Source of the DNA: Pelovirga terrestris
GTDB taxonomy: Bacteria; Desulfobacterota; Desulfuromonadia; Desulfuromonadales; Geopsychrobacteraceae
Direction: 5' to 3'
Length of the DNA: 64,000 nt
Assembly (NCBI RefSeq): GCF_014773365.1
Contig: NZ_JACWUN010000002.1
Coordinates: forward strand, 124,001-188,000
Part shown: positions 16,812 through 26,524 of the stretch, one piece after another
How the letters are laid out: each line of letters starts with the position of its first letter
Numbering within the stretch: position 1 is the stretch's first letter
Made by a program: the position numbers and the translations under genes
The notes under the pieces: model-generated
The model's database searches: none
What the model was told of the DNA's origin: nothing
What the model saw: the letters and a program-made list of their open reading frames with translations, nothing else

Positions 16812-18806
16812 ATGGTGAGAACCCAGCCAGAACAATCCATTAAAAACAAGCTGGTCATTTTGTTGATGCTGATCAGTGTGCTGTTGTTGCTGGTTTTCAG
16901 CCTGGTTGTGCTGACGGCTGAAATCTTTGCCACCCGGGCCGCGTTGATTCAGGAAATCAGGGTCCTTGCAGCGGCAATAGGAAGCAGTAGCCGTCAGGCT
17001 CTGGTCCTCGGTCAATACCAGGAAACAGAAAAGTTTCTTGCTGCGTTAACGACCCAGAAACATATCCATGCTGCCTATCTGTTTAATCACCAGGGTGAGC
17101 CGGTAGCAGAATATCTGTCTCATAACAAGGCTGCTTTTACCTGGAGATTTCTTGAGAAGGACTTCAACGCTTCCAATAAAGCTCATTGGACCACTGCAAC
17201 CGAAGAACAAATTCATTCCAGTCTTTCACATCTGGGTGTTTTTATTCCGATCTTCTATACTGAAAATCGTATTGGCACCATTTATGTGCTCAGTGATCTT
17301 GCTACCCTTTACGGGCGCTTGAGTGGTGTCGCGCTAGGCACGACCCTGTCGCTGATGCTGTTGTTCATTTTTTCCTGGTTTCTTGCAGGCCGTCTGCATA
17401 AGCCTGTTTCTGAGCCCTTGCTGAACCTTGCCGGGGTCATGGAAAAAATTTCGGTGCAACAGGATTATTCGGTACGGGCGACAAAAATGAGCAATGACGA
17501 AATTGCCCTGCTGGTTGATGGACTGAATCACATGCTTGATCAGGTTGAAGATTATCAACGGCAGCAATCTCGCTATCAGGACCATCTCGAGTTGACCGTT
17601 CATCAACGAACGGCCGAGCTGCGGACAGCGGTGGCGGAGCTGAATAAGGCGCGTCAGTTGGCGGATTCAGCAAATGAGGCCAAGTCGCAGTTTTTGTCGC
17701 GCATGACCCATGAACTGCGAACCCCGCTCATTGGTGTCCTCGGGATGAACGGCCTGTTGCAGCGCACCGCGTTGACAGAATACCAGCGCACCCTGGTTGA
17801 TACCGTTGATAGCTCTGGTAACGACCTGCTGGCTCTGATCAGCGATGTTCTTGATATTGCCAGGATTGAAGCCGGGGTGATAGAGCTTGAGCACCACGAA
17901 ATCGTTCCGGCGGACATGGTTGCGGAGGTTGTCGCGCTGCTCAAACCCCAAGCACAGGCCAAGGGGGTCGAGCTTATCGCCGATATCCCCACCAGCGCCT
18001 TGCGCCGGATTCGTGGAGATCGGGCGCGAATCCGACAGATCATGATGAATCTGATTGGTAACGCGATCAAATTTACGCCCAAAGGAACCATTACTGTAGG
18101 CTTGCAACTGGTGTCGGAACAGCAGGAGCTGGGGCAATTTATCTTTATCGTAAAGGATACCGGGATTGGGATGGATGAGGCGACCAGTCGGCGGATATTT
18201 GAGCTATTCTATCAAGATAAAAGTCTGCCCTCCGAGGGTGCTCTGGGCAGTGGCCTCGGTTTGCCGATTGTTAAACAGCTGGTTGATCTGATGGGGGGCA
18301 ACATCACTGTCGCAAGTCGTCCCGGAGAAGGTAGCTGCTTTACCGTGGAGCTGAGTTTGCCTTTGCTTGAGCAGATACCATCGACGAAACCGGTGACCAA
18401 GGCGGATGTCATTAGCCCCTCCAGCGCCCCTCGCGTGCTCTATGTGGGTCGGCATGCTGCCGAGCGGCAGTTGCTGCGATTGACGCTGGCTGTCTGGCAG
18501 GCTGTCCCTGTTTTTGTCGACAATCTCCAACAGGCGGTGGCCATGTGTCAGCGCGCTCATGTTGTTCTGCTGATCCTTGATGCGGCCGAGCTCACACCCG
18601 GGAATCTTAAAGAGCTGCAGGCATTAAAAAACGAATTGCCACCCTGTTGTCTGCTTGGTGACTATGAATCTGCTGATCTGATCACGGACCCTCTGCTTGG
18701 ATACCTTGAAAAACCGCTCAATCAAACCGCCTTGCGCCGGATTATCGATCCTTTACTGGTGACATCAGCCACTGCGTCTTCCGTTGCTGCCGGGAAGGCT
18801 GGCTGA
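16812..18806 (+). CDS. Membrane hybrid sensor histidine kinase with degenerate receiver
   Basis: A 664-aa sensor kinase. Order: membrane segment (residues 11-34, LVILLMLISVLLLLVFSLVV), a periplasmic CHASE8-like sensor (35-170), second membrane segment (VALGTTLSLMLLFIFSWFLA), HAMP linker, coiled coil, HisKA with His300 (SRMTHELRTPL), and a HATPase domain with N-box MMNLIGNAIKFTP and G-boxes DTGIGMD and GSGLGLPI. The C-terminal 125 residues resemble a receiver with Asp590 in LLILDAAEL and a late Lys-Pro (GYLEKPLN), but the N-terminal acidic pair is missing (LYVGRHAAERQL), so phosphotransfer there is doubtful. The stop overlaps the start of the propeller gene. No response regulator is adjacent. 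Confidence 0.88.
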   Translation: MVRTQPEQSIKNKLVILLMLISVLLLLVFSLVVLTAEIFATRAALIQEIRVLAAAIGSSSRQALVLGQYQETEKFLAALTTQKHIHAAYLFNHQGEPVAEYLSHNKAAFTWRFLEKDFNASNKAHWTTATEEQIHSSLSHLGVFIPIFYTENRIGTIYVLSDLATLYGRLSGVALGTTLSLMLLFIFSWFLAGRLHKPVSEPLLNLAGVMEKISVQQDYSVRATKMSNDEIALLVDGLNHMLDQVEDYQRQQSRYQDHLELTVHQRTAELRTAVAELNKARQLADSANEAKSQFLSRMTHELRTPLIGVLGMNGLLQRTALTEYQRTLVDTVDSSGNDLLALISDVLDIARIEAGVIELEHHEIVPADMVAEVVALLKPQAQAKGVELIADIPTSALRRIRGDRARIRQIMMNLIGNAIKFTPKGTITVGLQLVSEQQELGQFIFIVKDTGIGMDEATSRRIFELFYQDKSLPSEGALGSGLGLPIVKQLVDLMGGNITVASRPGEGSCFTVELSLPLLEQIPSTKPVTKADVISPSSAPRVLYVGRHAAERQLLRLTLAVWQAVPVFVDNLQQAVAMCQRAHVVLLILDAAELTPGNLKELQALKNELPPCCLLGDYESADLITDPLLGYLEKPLNQTALRRIIDPLLVTSATASSVAAGKAG

Positions 18807-20965
18807 TGAACCGCTCTTTACCAATGATTGCCTTGTTCTCCGGTATTGCGCTGGGGGTGCTTCTGTTGATCTGGTCGGGCGGGCTATTCCTAAGCTACCT
18901 CGGTTCCAGCGAAAGCCTGGTGGTCAACCCGCCCCCGGTTCAGCGATTGGCGGTTGGCAGCACCACGACCTTGCAGCTAACCGGTAATGGCTTTGATGGT
19001 GATACTCAGGTCAGTCTGATCATGGATGTCAGCAATCAGGACACAGTAGTTAACCGCTATCCGCTGGATGGATTTTTCAATACCAGTCTGATCATGGGTG
19101 AGACCCTGATCCTTGGCAGTAATGACGGTCTGAATCTTGTCAGTATTGCGGACCCTGACTCGCCCCGGCTGCTTAAGACCTACCTGCCCGGACGTTCGGT
19201 TGTTGATCTGCACTACAGCGATGGTAAGCTGTTTGTCTCCTGTGGGCGACTGGGATTGGTTATTATGACCCTGGAGCAGGGGCGTCTTACCATCGAGGCT
19301 GAAATCTGGACCGGCGATACCACGACCACAAGTTATTTTCATGCGGGTCATTTGTATGTGAATAGTCACTTCGGTGGTCTTAAGATGTACCGGTTGAACG
19401 AGTTACTGTCGCCACGGCAGGTTGGACAACTGGATTTTGACAGCATCATCAGAGGGATGGCGTTTTATGGTGAGCGGCTTTTTCTCTTTGATCGTAGCGG
19501 GGTACTTTTCCTTTACGATTGCAGCAATCCAGCGGCTTTGAAACTGATAGATCAGGTGCGCTTCGAATCAGGTGTGCGTGCTGTACTGATAAATAAGCAG
19601 CGGCTCTATGTTGCTCTGCCCGACAGTTTCAGGGTCTTTGCGTTGGACCAGACGGATCAGCTCAATCGGCTGGACCAGCTGACATTGGTTCAGAGCTGGG
19701 ATGGTTTCGGCTCGATTATGAGTCTGATCGAAGGACAGCATCATCTCTACCTGATTGACCGTAGTGTCGGTTTGCGGATTTTTGATCTTCGTGATCAAAC
19801 ATTGTCTGAGCAGATGGCCTTCGCGGAAGGGCTGCAAACCCTGGCCGAAAAGGGTGATTATTTATACGTAACCGGTTCGCTGGAAGGACTGTTGACCATT
19901 GATCGTCGGCATTTACGTTCGCGCCAGGTCATCTCCTGGATCAGCTCCTTGCCCGGCGTAAGCGATGGCATCGTGGTTGATGACCTGTTTTATCTCAGTT
20001 TCAAGCACACGGGGGTTGGCGGTGTTGCCTTTGTAGATAAACAGCAAGGGCGCGCCGTTCACTTTGACCATGCTTCATATCCTAGCTACGCTCTGGCTCG
20101 ATATGAAGATGTACTTTTTGTTAACCAGGACAATGGCAGTATCAAGGTGTTCGATATCCGTGTTCGCACCAGCCCCCAATTCCTCGCGGAATGGCCTGAT
20201 TATACAGCAAATCGCTTACTGGTCATCAATGATTATCTGATCAGCTTTTCACTGCGAACCGGCCTGCGGGTGACCACTGTCGCCGATATCGATGCCGCTT
20301 CGGTAGTCGACCAGATGGCGGCGCCACAGATTCTTGGCATGGTCGCCGTGAATGATTATTTGATCTGTGTCACCTATGACCAGGGGCTATTGACGTATCG
20401 CGTTCATGCTAACGGCAAGTTGGAACAGGTCGCCCAGCTGCGGCCTCCCTTTCCGGCGCAACAATTTGCTCAACAGGTCGATGTTGATGTCCATGAAGGC
20501 CTGGCCTATATCGCTAATGGTCGCTCCGGGTTGTTGATTGTCGATGTCAAGGATCCAACCCGGCCACAACTGGTCAGTACCATTGCCGTGCCGGGCTATA
20601 GCAAAGGAGTGCGGTTTCATGAGAACCTGGTCTATCTTGTCACCTTGCGCAACGGAGTTCATATTGTTGATGTAACGGTGCCCGGCCGGCCACTGGTGGT
20701 CGGTACCGTGCCGTTGAGTCGATTATCAAAGTTTTTGCTTGTCGATGCTGGACTGCTGTATTTTTTTCAACATGCAAGCGGTATATCGGCCATTCCTCTT
20801 CCTCATTTTGCCGACCGGATGACATTGCAATCGCGCAACCGACTGAGTTTCGTCTTGTCGGCACCGAAGCATCCGGGGCGCTACAATCTGGTGGTCAGTA
20901 ATCGCCACGGCATGGTTAATCATAATGCGGTTTTTGAGATTTATGAAGAAACGGGTCTTGAATGA
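18806..20965 (+). CDS. Large membrane-anchored LVIVD-repeat beta-propeller protein
   Basis: A 719-aa protein with an N-terminal membrane anchor (LPMIALFSGIALGVLLLIWS), then an IPT/Ig-like strand block (VGSTTTLQLTGNGFDGDTQV), about 600 residues of LVIVD-type beta-propeller repeats (LLIVDVKDPTRPQLVSTIAV, VHIVDVTVPGRPLVVGTVPL and weaker earlier units such as LNLVSIADPDSPRLLKTYLP), and a C-terminal Ig-like end (HPGRYNLVVSNRHGMVNHNA). It should sit in the periplasm or envelope and bind a ligand or protein; LVIVD proteins have no established enzyme activity. Its ATG overlaps the kinase TGA by one base, so the two are translationally coupled, which suggests it senses or presents a signal for the kinase. 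Confidence 0.8.
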   Translation: MNRSLPMIALFSGIALGVLLLIWSGGLFLSYLGSSESLVVNPPPVQRLAVGSTTTLQLTGNGFDGDTQVSLIMDVSNQDTVVNRYPLDGFFNTSLIMGETLILGSNDGLNLVSIADPDSPRLLKTYLPGRSVVDLHYSDGKLFVSCGRLGLVIMTLEQGRLTIEAEIWTGDTTTTSYFHAGHLYVNSHFGGLKMYRLNELLSPRQVGQLDFDSIIRGMAFYGERLFLFDRSGVLFLYDCSNPAALKLIDQVRFESGVRAVLINKQRLYVALPDSFRVFALDQTDQLNRLDQLTLVQSWDGFGSIMSLIEGQHHLYLIDRSVGLRIFDLRDQTLSEQMAFAEGLQTLAEKGDYLYVTGSLEGLLTIDRRHLRSRQVISWISSLPGVSDGIVVDDLFYLSFKHTGVGGVAFVDKQQGRAVHFDHASYPSYALARYEDVLFVNQDNGSIKVFDIRVRTSPQFLAEWPDYTANRLLVINDYLISFSLRTGLRVTTVADIDAASVVDQMAAPQILGMVAVNDYLICVTYDQGLLTYRVHANGKLEQVAQLRPPFPAQQFAQQVDVDVHEGLAYIANGRSGLLIVDVKDPTRPQLVSTIAVPGYSKGVRFHENLVYLVTLRNGVHIVDVTVPGRPLVVGTVPLSRLSKFLLVDAGLLYFFQHASGISAIPLPHFADRMTLQSRNRLSFVLSAPKHPGRYNLVVSNRHGMVNHNAVFEIYEETGLE

Positions 20966-21013
20966 ATTGCTCCCGGATGTCGGGATGAAAACAGGTCAGG
21001 TTGTTAAGGGATC

Positions 21014-21856
21014 ATGCGTATACTCGGATTTATCCTATCAGCGGCTGTGCTGCATGTAGTTGTGCTGGTTTTAACCCCGGATAGCAGCAATCAGCGGTTT
21101 GACGACATCCTGGTCGGGGTTGAATTGGTCCAGCGACAGATGGATTCTTCTGCCACAGCTGATACCTTTAGCGAAGGGCAGGAGTCAACAGCCACTGACA
21201 GATCCGAGCCGTCCTTGCCTGACCGGATTGACAACGTCGTTGCGGTTGAGGTGGCCACTTCACCAGAGCCTGTTAACGAACTGATTGAACCGAAACGGGC
21301 GGTTGCCATGAATCGTCCTGCGCCGCAACCCATTCCGGGACCATATCAGCAGCCACTGCCTGACGATACGACGGTTGCTGCAACGCCGGATAACAACTCA
21401 GCACCTGTTCTCGCCCAAGTTACCCAGCAAGCAGTCGATCGCCATGCAGAGGCTGAGGCCGTACCGGTATTACAACGCTCTCTTTCTGAGCAACCGGCTG
21501 TCAGACCGGCAAAGGCCAAAAAGGCAGAGAGCATTGACGGCATCAGGGCGCCATTGATCGAGCAGGTGGCCGCCGCGCCGCGCTATGGTTATCATCCTGC
21601 CCCTGCCTACCCACGCCTGGCGCGACATCGTGGGTGGGAAGGAACTGTGGAATTTAAGGTCCGTGTACTTCCTGATGGTCAGGTTGGTGAGGTGACGCTC
21701 ATAAGTTCCAGTGGTTATAAGAATCTTGATCAGGCCGCCCACAGAGCCATTAACCGCTGGCGCTTTACCCCGGCCAGTCGAGCCGGAAAGGTGGTTGAGA
21801 GCTGGGTTGTGGTCCCGGTCCATTTTGTTCTGGATGGGCAGCCGCGCACACCCTAG
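21014..21856 (+). CDS. tonB: TonB-family energy transducer
   Basis: A 280-aa TonB-type protein: an N-terminal membrane segment (RILGFILSAAVLHVVVLVL), a low-complexity Pro/Glu/Ala linker through the periplasm (residues 30-190), and a C-terminal TonB domain (YHPAPAYPRLARHRGWEGTV, VTLISSSGYKNLDQAAHRAI, NRWRFTPASRAG). TonB carries proton-motive force to outer-membrane receptors. ExbB/ExbD are not adjacent. AAGGG precedes the ATG. It follows the propeller gene by 48 bases and is probably cotranscribed with the kinase. A second TonB lies at 48.4 kb and the only TonB-dependent receptor in the window at 44 kb. Confidence 0.88.
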   Translation: MRILGFILSAAVLHVVVLVLTPDSSNQRFDDILVGVELVQRQMDSSATADTFSEGQESTATDRSEPSLPDRIDNVVAVEVATSPEPVNELIEPKRAVAMNRPAPQPIPGPYQQPLPDDTTVAATPDNNSAPVLAQVTQQAVDRHAEAEAVPVLQRSLSEQPAVRPAKAKKAESIDGIRAPLIEQVAAAPRYGYHPAPAYPRLARHRGWEGTVEFKVRVLPDGQVGEVTLISSSGYKNLDQAAHRAINRWRFTPASRAGKVVESWVVVPVHFVLDGQPRTP

Positions 21857-21959
21857 CCAGGTTGCTCTTTTGGTGCCAGCAAGGGTATTGTTTCAATTTC
21901 TGCCCCTGGTGTTTTGACCGTTCCTGCTGGTGGCTTTTTGCTAGAACATGAGGAGTTTT

Positions 21960-22634
21960 ATGAATGAAGGTCATCAGCAACGTGATATGTTGCAGCGGAT
22001 CAGTAAGTGTGCAGAGGCATTGCGTCAACACGCCGACAGGTTGCCTGGCCCGGAGCCGGAATCTACCGCCACATTGATGGAATATTTACAGCAGTTGGCG
22101 CTTTATGCTGACGCCGTGAATTTAAGCAGTGTGCAGAAAATAGCCGACCAGGTGTGCTACTCATTAGCCAGGCCTGGTGGATTGCCGTCACGATTGCAGC
22201 AACTGGAAAGTCGAAACTACAGTCTTGCCGCAGAGTGGCTGGAACAACTGGCCCGCCTTTATCGCGGAGGCTTACCGGAACCAAGGGAGCTGATTGCCGA
22301 TCTGCTCTACAGTTTTTCTCTGCTGGAACAAGCCGTCGGTGCTCAGCGCGTTGAACAGGGTGGACCCTCAGACCTCTTTGATGAGGATCCGGTAGCGACA
22401 TCAGAGGCATGGAACTCCTATGTTCAGGATAATGATCCCTTTGTCGATGATCCGGGCTTTGGCCACTTGTTTGATCTGTTGCAGCGAACCTTGAGTCACG
22501 CCACAGAATTGCGGGCGGACTTCCCTGCGGATCCTTTTTTTCAGGATCCCCAGGCTACCGGTACCGGTTCTGTCGACATGTTAGCTGCAGACCCCGGTCG
22601 GGGTGACGATGGAGATCAGAACAATCAGGATTAA
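21960..22634 (+). CDS. Unrecognised soluble protein downstream of tonB
   Basis: A 224-aa protein with no signal peptide or membrane segment. The first 140 residues look helical (MLQRISKCAEALRQHADRLP, LEQLARLYRGGLPEPRELIA). The tail is acidic and rich in Asp/Pro (DPFVDDPGFGHLF, FPADPFFQDPQ) and probably disordered. I do not recognise a family. An ATG four codons earlier exists, but AGGAG four bases before the ATG at 21960 supports the inner start. It lies 103 bases after tonB and before the tRNA cluster, possibly the last gene of the kinase-propeller-tonB unit. Confidence 0.6.
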   Translation: MNEGHQQRDMLQRISKCAEALRQHADRLPGPEPESTATLMEYLQQLALYADAVNLSSVQKIADQVCYSLARPGGLPSRLQQLESRNYSLAAEWLEQLARLYRGGLPEPRELIADLLYSFSLLEQAVGAQRVEQGGPSDLFDEDPVATSEAWNSYVQDNDPFVDDPGFGHLFDLLQRTLSHATELRADFPADPFFQDPQATGTGSVDMLAADPGRGDDGDQNNQD

Positions 22635-22735
22635 TCGGGCTTGCTAGAGGCGTGAGTTGCGACAAAATTCATTGCAAATCTTTTATCAGCATGCTAGAAA
22701 CCAGCCCTTGTCGGTTACCACAGGCTGCAATGTAG

Positions 22736-22812
<77 letters not shown>

Positions 22813-22862
22813 TTTTTGTTTGACAATTTATTATTTATTTTATAAAGTACCGAAGTTTTTCT

Positions 22863-22939
22863 GGTGGGTGTAGCTCAGTTGGTAGAGCACTGGATTGTGG
22901 CTCCAGATGTCGAGGGTTCAAGCCCCTTCACTCACCCCA
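22863..22939 (+). tRNA. tRNA-His (anticodon GTG)
   Basis: A 77-base cloverleaf with anticodon stem CTGGA/TCCAG around TTGTGGC (anticodon GTG) and acceptor arms GTGGGTG and CACTCAC. The extra G at position -1 (22863) facing C73 is the identity element of histidine tRNA. CCA is encoded. Confidence 0.95.
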
Positions 22940-22949
22940 TTTAAGCGCG

Positions 22950-23016
22950 AACAATGCTCACCTTCCACGCTCAGTTAGCCGGTCAGACCGGGTGGGTATG
23001 GGGGGTGAGCATTGTT
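22950..23016. repeat. 13-bp inverted repeat between tRNA-His and tRNA-Leu
   Basis: AACAATGCTCACC (22950-22962) is exactly complementary to GGTGAGCATTGTT (23004-23016), with 41 bases between. In the tRNA precursor it would form a long hairpin between two tRNAs and could guide processing. No T-run follows, so termination is unlikely. Confidence 0.6.
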
Positions 23017-23036
23017 GCTTGTCGTGTTGATGTTGT

Positions 23037-23121
23037 GCGGATGTGGTGGAATTGGCAGACACGCTAGACTTAGGATCTAGTGCCGCAAGGCGTGGGAGTT
23101 CGAGTCTCCCCATCCGCACCA
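23037..23121 (+). tRNA. tRNA-Leu (anticodon TAG)
   Basis: An 85-base class II tRNA with acceptor GCGGATG/CATCCGC, anticodon stem CTAGA/TCTAG around CTTAGGA (anticodon TAG), a long variable arm (TGCCGCAAGGCG), T-loop GTTCGAG and encoded CCA. Confidence 0.95.
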
Positions 23122-23226
23122 GACATTAAGGTTTTCTTTTAATTCAATTCACCGGGTTTTGCTATGTGCCCTTGTCTCCATATCCCTAAAGATGTTGAAT
23201 TGCAAATCAGGAAGGACAGTTAATTA

Positions 23227-24561
23227 ATGAATGTTACCGTCGAAGATTTGAGCCCGATCAAGAAGAAAGTCACCATCGAAGTCCATGCCGATCTGGTTGC
23301 CAGTGAGTTGGACAGTGCTTTTAAAAAAATCGCCAAGACCTCAAATATCAAAGGCTTTCGCAAGGGAAAGGTGCCCAAAAAGATACTTGAGCAACAATAC
23401 GGCCCCAAAGCGCATTACGACACCATTGGATCGTTGATTAACAACAGCCTTTATAAGGCGCTGATCGATAACAAGATTGAAGCTGTATCCCAACCGGAAG
23501 TTGTCCAAACCGGAGCCATTGAAGAGGGGAAGCCCTTTGCTTATGAAGCGGAAGTCGATGTGCGACCGGAGCTGACAGCAAAAGATTATACCGGCCTTGA
23601 GCTGGAAAAAGAGAAGCTTGTTTTCGATGAGGCGGCAGTCGATCAGCAGTTGGAGCAAATGCGCCAGTCCAGGGTGCAGCTGGTTGTTGCTGAATCCGAG
23701 AGCGCCCGCCATGATGATACCGTGGTGATCGATTTTACCGGCTATATTGATGGTGTAGCCTTTGAAGATGGCGCCGCAGAGGACTATCAGCTGGAGCTGG
23801 GATCTAACAGTTTTATCCCCGGTTTTGAGGAGCAACTGGTTGGCATGAAGCGGGACGAGGAAAAAGACATCAGTGTGACCTTCCCCGAGGCCTATGGCGC
23901 CAAGAATCTGGCCGGCAAGGATGCTGTCTTCAAGGTCCTGCTCAAGGAAATCAAGGAGAAAAAGGTTCCTGCCCTGGATGATGATTTCGCCAAAGAGCTG
24001 GAAGCGGAAGGCCTGGAGCAGCTCAAAGAAAAAACCCGTGAGAACCTGAAGTCCCAGCAGCAGCAGCAGATCGATAATCAGCTGCAGGAAAACCTGATGA
24101 ATGCCCTGCTGGAAAAGAACCCCTTTGAGGTGCCGGACGGGATGGTCACCAACCAGCTCATGTACCTTAAAGACAGCTTTTCACAGCGCTTAAAGGCCCA
24201 GGGGATGTCGTTGGAAATGTTGGGCATGAATGACGAAAGCTTCAACAAAACCTACTGGGATATGGCGACCCAACAGGTCAAGGGAGAATTGCTGCTCGAT
24301 GCGATCGCTCAGCAGGAGCAGCTTGTTGTTGCTGATGACGAGGTTGAAAAAAAATTCGCAGCTTTTGCCGAGCAGAGCAACACCCCGCTCGAGCAGGTCA
24401 AACAGTTCTTTGAAAACGATCAGGCCCTACGCGGCCTTAAGGGGCAATTGCTGCAGGAAAAAGTTTCTGCATTTTTGCTTGATAGCGCCGTTATTACCGA
24501 GGTTGAGCCCAAGACCCCTGAGGATGAGAACGACTCTGAAAACCCAGAAAAGGAATCCTGA
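23227..24561 (+). CDS. tig: Trigger factor (ribosome-bound chaperone and prolyl isomerase)
   Basis: A 444-aa protein with the three trigger-factor domains. The N-terminal ribosome-binding domain contains the signature [17 protein letters not shown] (residues 40-56). The FKBP-type isomerase domain follows (residues 155-240, [40 protein letters not shown]). The C-terminal domain forms the helical cradle. It binds nascent chains leaving the ribosome. It heads the tig-clpP-clpX group, two bases from clpP, linking folding and degradation in one transcript. It follows the tRNA-Leu gene by 105 bases. Confidence 0.97.
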   Translation: MNVTVEDLSPIKKKVTIEVHADLVASELDSAFKKIAKTSNIKGFRKGKVPKKILEQQYGPKAHYDTIGSLINNSLYKALIDNKIEAVSQPEVVQTGAIEEGKPFAYEAEVDVRPELTAKDYTGLELEKEKLVFDEAAVDQQLEQMRQSRVQLVVAESESARHDDTVVIDFTGYIDGVAFEDGAAEDYQLELGSNSFIPGFEEQLVGMKRDEEKDISVTFPEAYGAKNLAGKDAVFKVLLKEIKEKKVPALDDDFAKELEAEGLEQLKEKTRENLKSQQQQQIDNQLQENLMNALLEKNPFEVPDGMVTNQLMYLKDSFSQRLKAQGMSLEMLGMNDESFNKTYWDMATQQVKGELLLDAIAQQEQLVVADDEVEKKFAAFAEQSNTPLEQVKQFFENDQALRGLKGQLLQEKVSAFLLDSAVITEVEPKTPEDENDSENPEKES

Positions 24562-24563
24562 AC

Positions 24564-25160
24564 ATGTCATTGGTACCCATGGTTGTTGAAGATACCGGTC
24601 GCGGCGAACGAGCCTACGATATTTATTCACGCCTGTTAAAAGACCGGATCATCTTTTTAGGTGGTGCCATCGAAGATCACATGGCCAACCTGATTATTGC
24701 TCAGTTATTGTTCCTTGAATCAGAAGATCCTGATCGTGATATTCACCTTTATGTGAACTCACCAGGCGGTGTGGTGACAGCGGGGATGGCGATTTATGAT
24801 ACCATGCAGTACATTAAATCCCCTGTTTCTACCATCTGTATCGGCCAGGCCGCCAGCATGGGGGCTATTCTGCTCGCGGCTGGAGCTCCCGGTAAGCGTT
24901 ACGCACTGCCCCATGTCCGGATAATGATTCATCAGCCGCTGGGTGGATTTCAGGGACAGGCGTCGGATATTAATATCCATGCCCGTGAAATTCTGCGCAT
25001 GCGTGAAAGCCTGAATGAACTGCTGGCTCGCCATAGCGGCCAAAAACTTGAGAAGATTGCTCTTGATACGGAACGGGATTTTTTCATGGATAGCGAAAGC
25101 GCCCGTGATTATGGTATCATTGACGACATCGTGAAGAAGAAACCCGGTCGTCAAGAGTAA
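24564..25160 (+). CDS. clpP: ATP-dependent Clp protease proteolytic subunit
   Basis: A 198-aa serine peptidase forming the double-heptamer chamber of the Clp protease. Catalytic Ser98 ([11 protein letters not shown]) and His123 ([16 protein letters not shown]) are present, and an aspartate follows in the C-terminal part. The head ([16 protein letters not shown]) and [15 protein letters not shown] are canonical. It sits between tig and clpX, 14 bases before clpX. No propeptide is obvious. Confidence 0.97.
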   Translation: MSLVPMVVEDTGRGERAYDIYSRLLKDRIIFLGGAIEDHMANLIIAQLLFLESEDPDRDIHLYVNSPGGVVTAGMAIYDTMQYIKSPVSTICIGQAASMGAILLAAGAPGKRYALPHVRIMIHQPLGGFQGQASDINIHAREILRMRESLNELLARHSGQKLEKIALDTERDFFMDSESARDYGIIDDIVKKKPGRQE

Positions 25161-25174
25161 CGGAGGTACACCAG

Positions 25175-26422
25175 GTGAGTTCAAAAGAAGAAAATAGCCA
25201 TTTGACCTGTTCATTTTGTGGAAAATCACAAGAAGAAGTCAAAAAGCTCATTGCCGGTCCGACGGTCTATATCTGTGATGAGTGCATTGAGCTGTGTAAC
25301 GATATCATTGATGAGGAAGCGCGGCAGGATCAGGCTACTGTTGGCAGCGGAAAGAATCTTCCAAAACCTTCAGAAATCAAGGACGTCCTTGACGAGTATG
25401 TGATTGGCCAGGACCGTGCCAAAAAAATTCTCTCGGTTGCAGTCTACAACCATTACAAACGGGTCGAATTTTCTGATAAAAATGACGACATTGAAATTCA
25501 GAAAAGCAACATCCTGCTGCTTGGTCCCACCGGCAGTGGTAAAACCCTGTTGGCCCAGACGTTAGCCAGGGTTCTGGATGTGCCTTTTACTATTGCCGAT
25601 GCGACCAATCTGACCGAAGCCGGCTATGTTGGTGAGGATGTCGAGAATATTATCCTGAGCCTGTTACAGGCGGCGGACTATGATCTTGAAAAAGCACAAA
25701 AGGGAATCATCTATATCGATGAAGTCGACAAGATTGCCCGTAAGTCAGAGTCTCCCTCAATCACCCGTGATGTGTCAGGGGAGGGGGTACAGCAGGCGCT
25801 ACTGAAAATCATCGAAGGAACAACCGCCAGCGTGCCGCCCAAGGGCGGGCGTAAGCATCCGCAACAAGAGTTCCTCAAGGTTGATACCACCAACATTCTG
25901 TTTATCTGTGGTGGTGCTTTTTCCGGGCTGGAAAAGATCATCAGCAAGCGTATCGGTTCCAAAGCCATGGGTTTTGGTGCCGAAGTCCGCTCGTTAAAGG
26001 AAGAAGACCTTGGTGATCTGCTGACCAAAATCCAGCCGGGTGATTTGCTGAAATATGGCCTGATCCCCGAGTTTGTCGGCCGGGTACCGGTGATTGCCAC
26101 GCTTAATGAGCTGGATGAAGAGGCCCTTATCCAGATTCTGCGTGAACCAAAGAACGCCCTGATTAAACAGTACCAGCGGTTGTTTGACATGGAGAATGTT
26201 AAACTGAAGTTTACCGATGGTGCTCTGGTTGCGGTCGCCCGGGAAGCCCTGGCACGTAAGACCGGTGCCCGTGGTTTACGCTCGGTGCTTGAGAATTCCA
26301 TGCTTGAGGTGATGTATGATATTCCCTCACAGGATCGCGTCAGAGAAGTTGTCCTCAATGATGAAGTGATTACCAAAGGGAACAAGCCGATCATTCTCTA
26401 CGATGTTGCTGAAAGCGCCTGA
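25175..26422 (+). CDS. clpX: ATP-dependent Clp protease ATP-binding subunit
   Basis: A 415-aa AAA+ unfoldase feeding ClpP. The N-terminal C4 zinc-binding domain ([19 protein letters not shown]), Walker A GPTGSGKT from residue 117, Walker [10 protein letters not shown] and the pore loop [10 protein letters not shown] are visible. The ClpP-binding IGF-type loop appears as [14 protein letters not shown]. The GTG start is supported by GGAGG upstream. Its terminator lies about 46 bases after the stop, so lon probably has its own promoter or relies on read-through. Confidence 0.97.
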   Translation: MSSKEENSHLTCSFCGKSQEEVKKLIAGPTVYICDECIELCNDIIDEEARQDQATVGSGKNLPKPSEIKDVLDEYVIGQDRAKKILSVAVYNHYKRVEFSDKNDDIEIQKSNILLLGPTGSGKTLLAQTLARVLDVPFTIADATNLTEAGYVGEDVENIILSLLQAADYDLEKAQKGIIYIDEVDKIARKSESPSITRDVSGEGVQQALLKIIEGTTASVPPKGGRKHPQQEFLKVDTTNILFICGGAFSGLEKIISKRIGSKAMGFGAEVRSLKEEDLGDLLTKIQPGDLLKYGLIPEFVGRVPVIATLNELDEEALIQILREPKNALIKQYQRLFDMENVKLKFTDGALVAVAREALARKTGARGLRSVLENSMLEVMYDIPSQDRVREVVLNDEVITKGNKPIILYDVAESA

Positions 26423-26468
26423 CCCCTTCATTGTTTCTATGGTGGCAATCACTTCCGGTTGATTTTCT

Positions 26469-26507
26469 GGAGCGCAGACCCTTTGTTGGGCGTCTGCGCT
26501 CCTTTTG
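26469..26507 (+). terminator. Rho-independent terminator after clpX
   Basis: A stem of 11 base pairs (GGAGCGCAGAC at 26469-26479 and GTCTGCGCTCC at 26492-26502) with a 12-base loop is followed by TTTT. It ends just 18 bases before the lon ATG. Confidence 0.8.
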
Positions 26508-26524
26508 TCTGTAGAGGTAAAACT

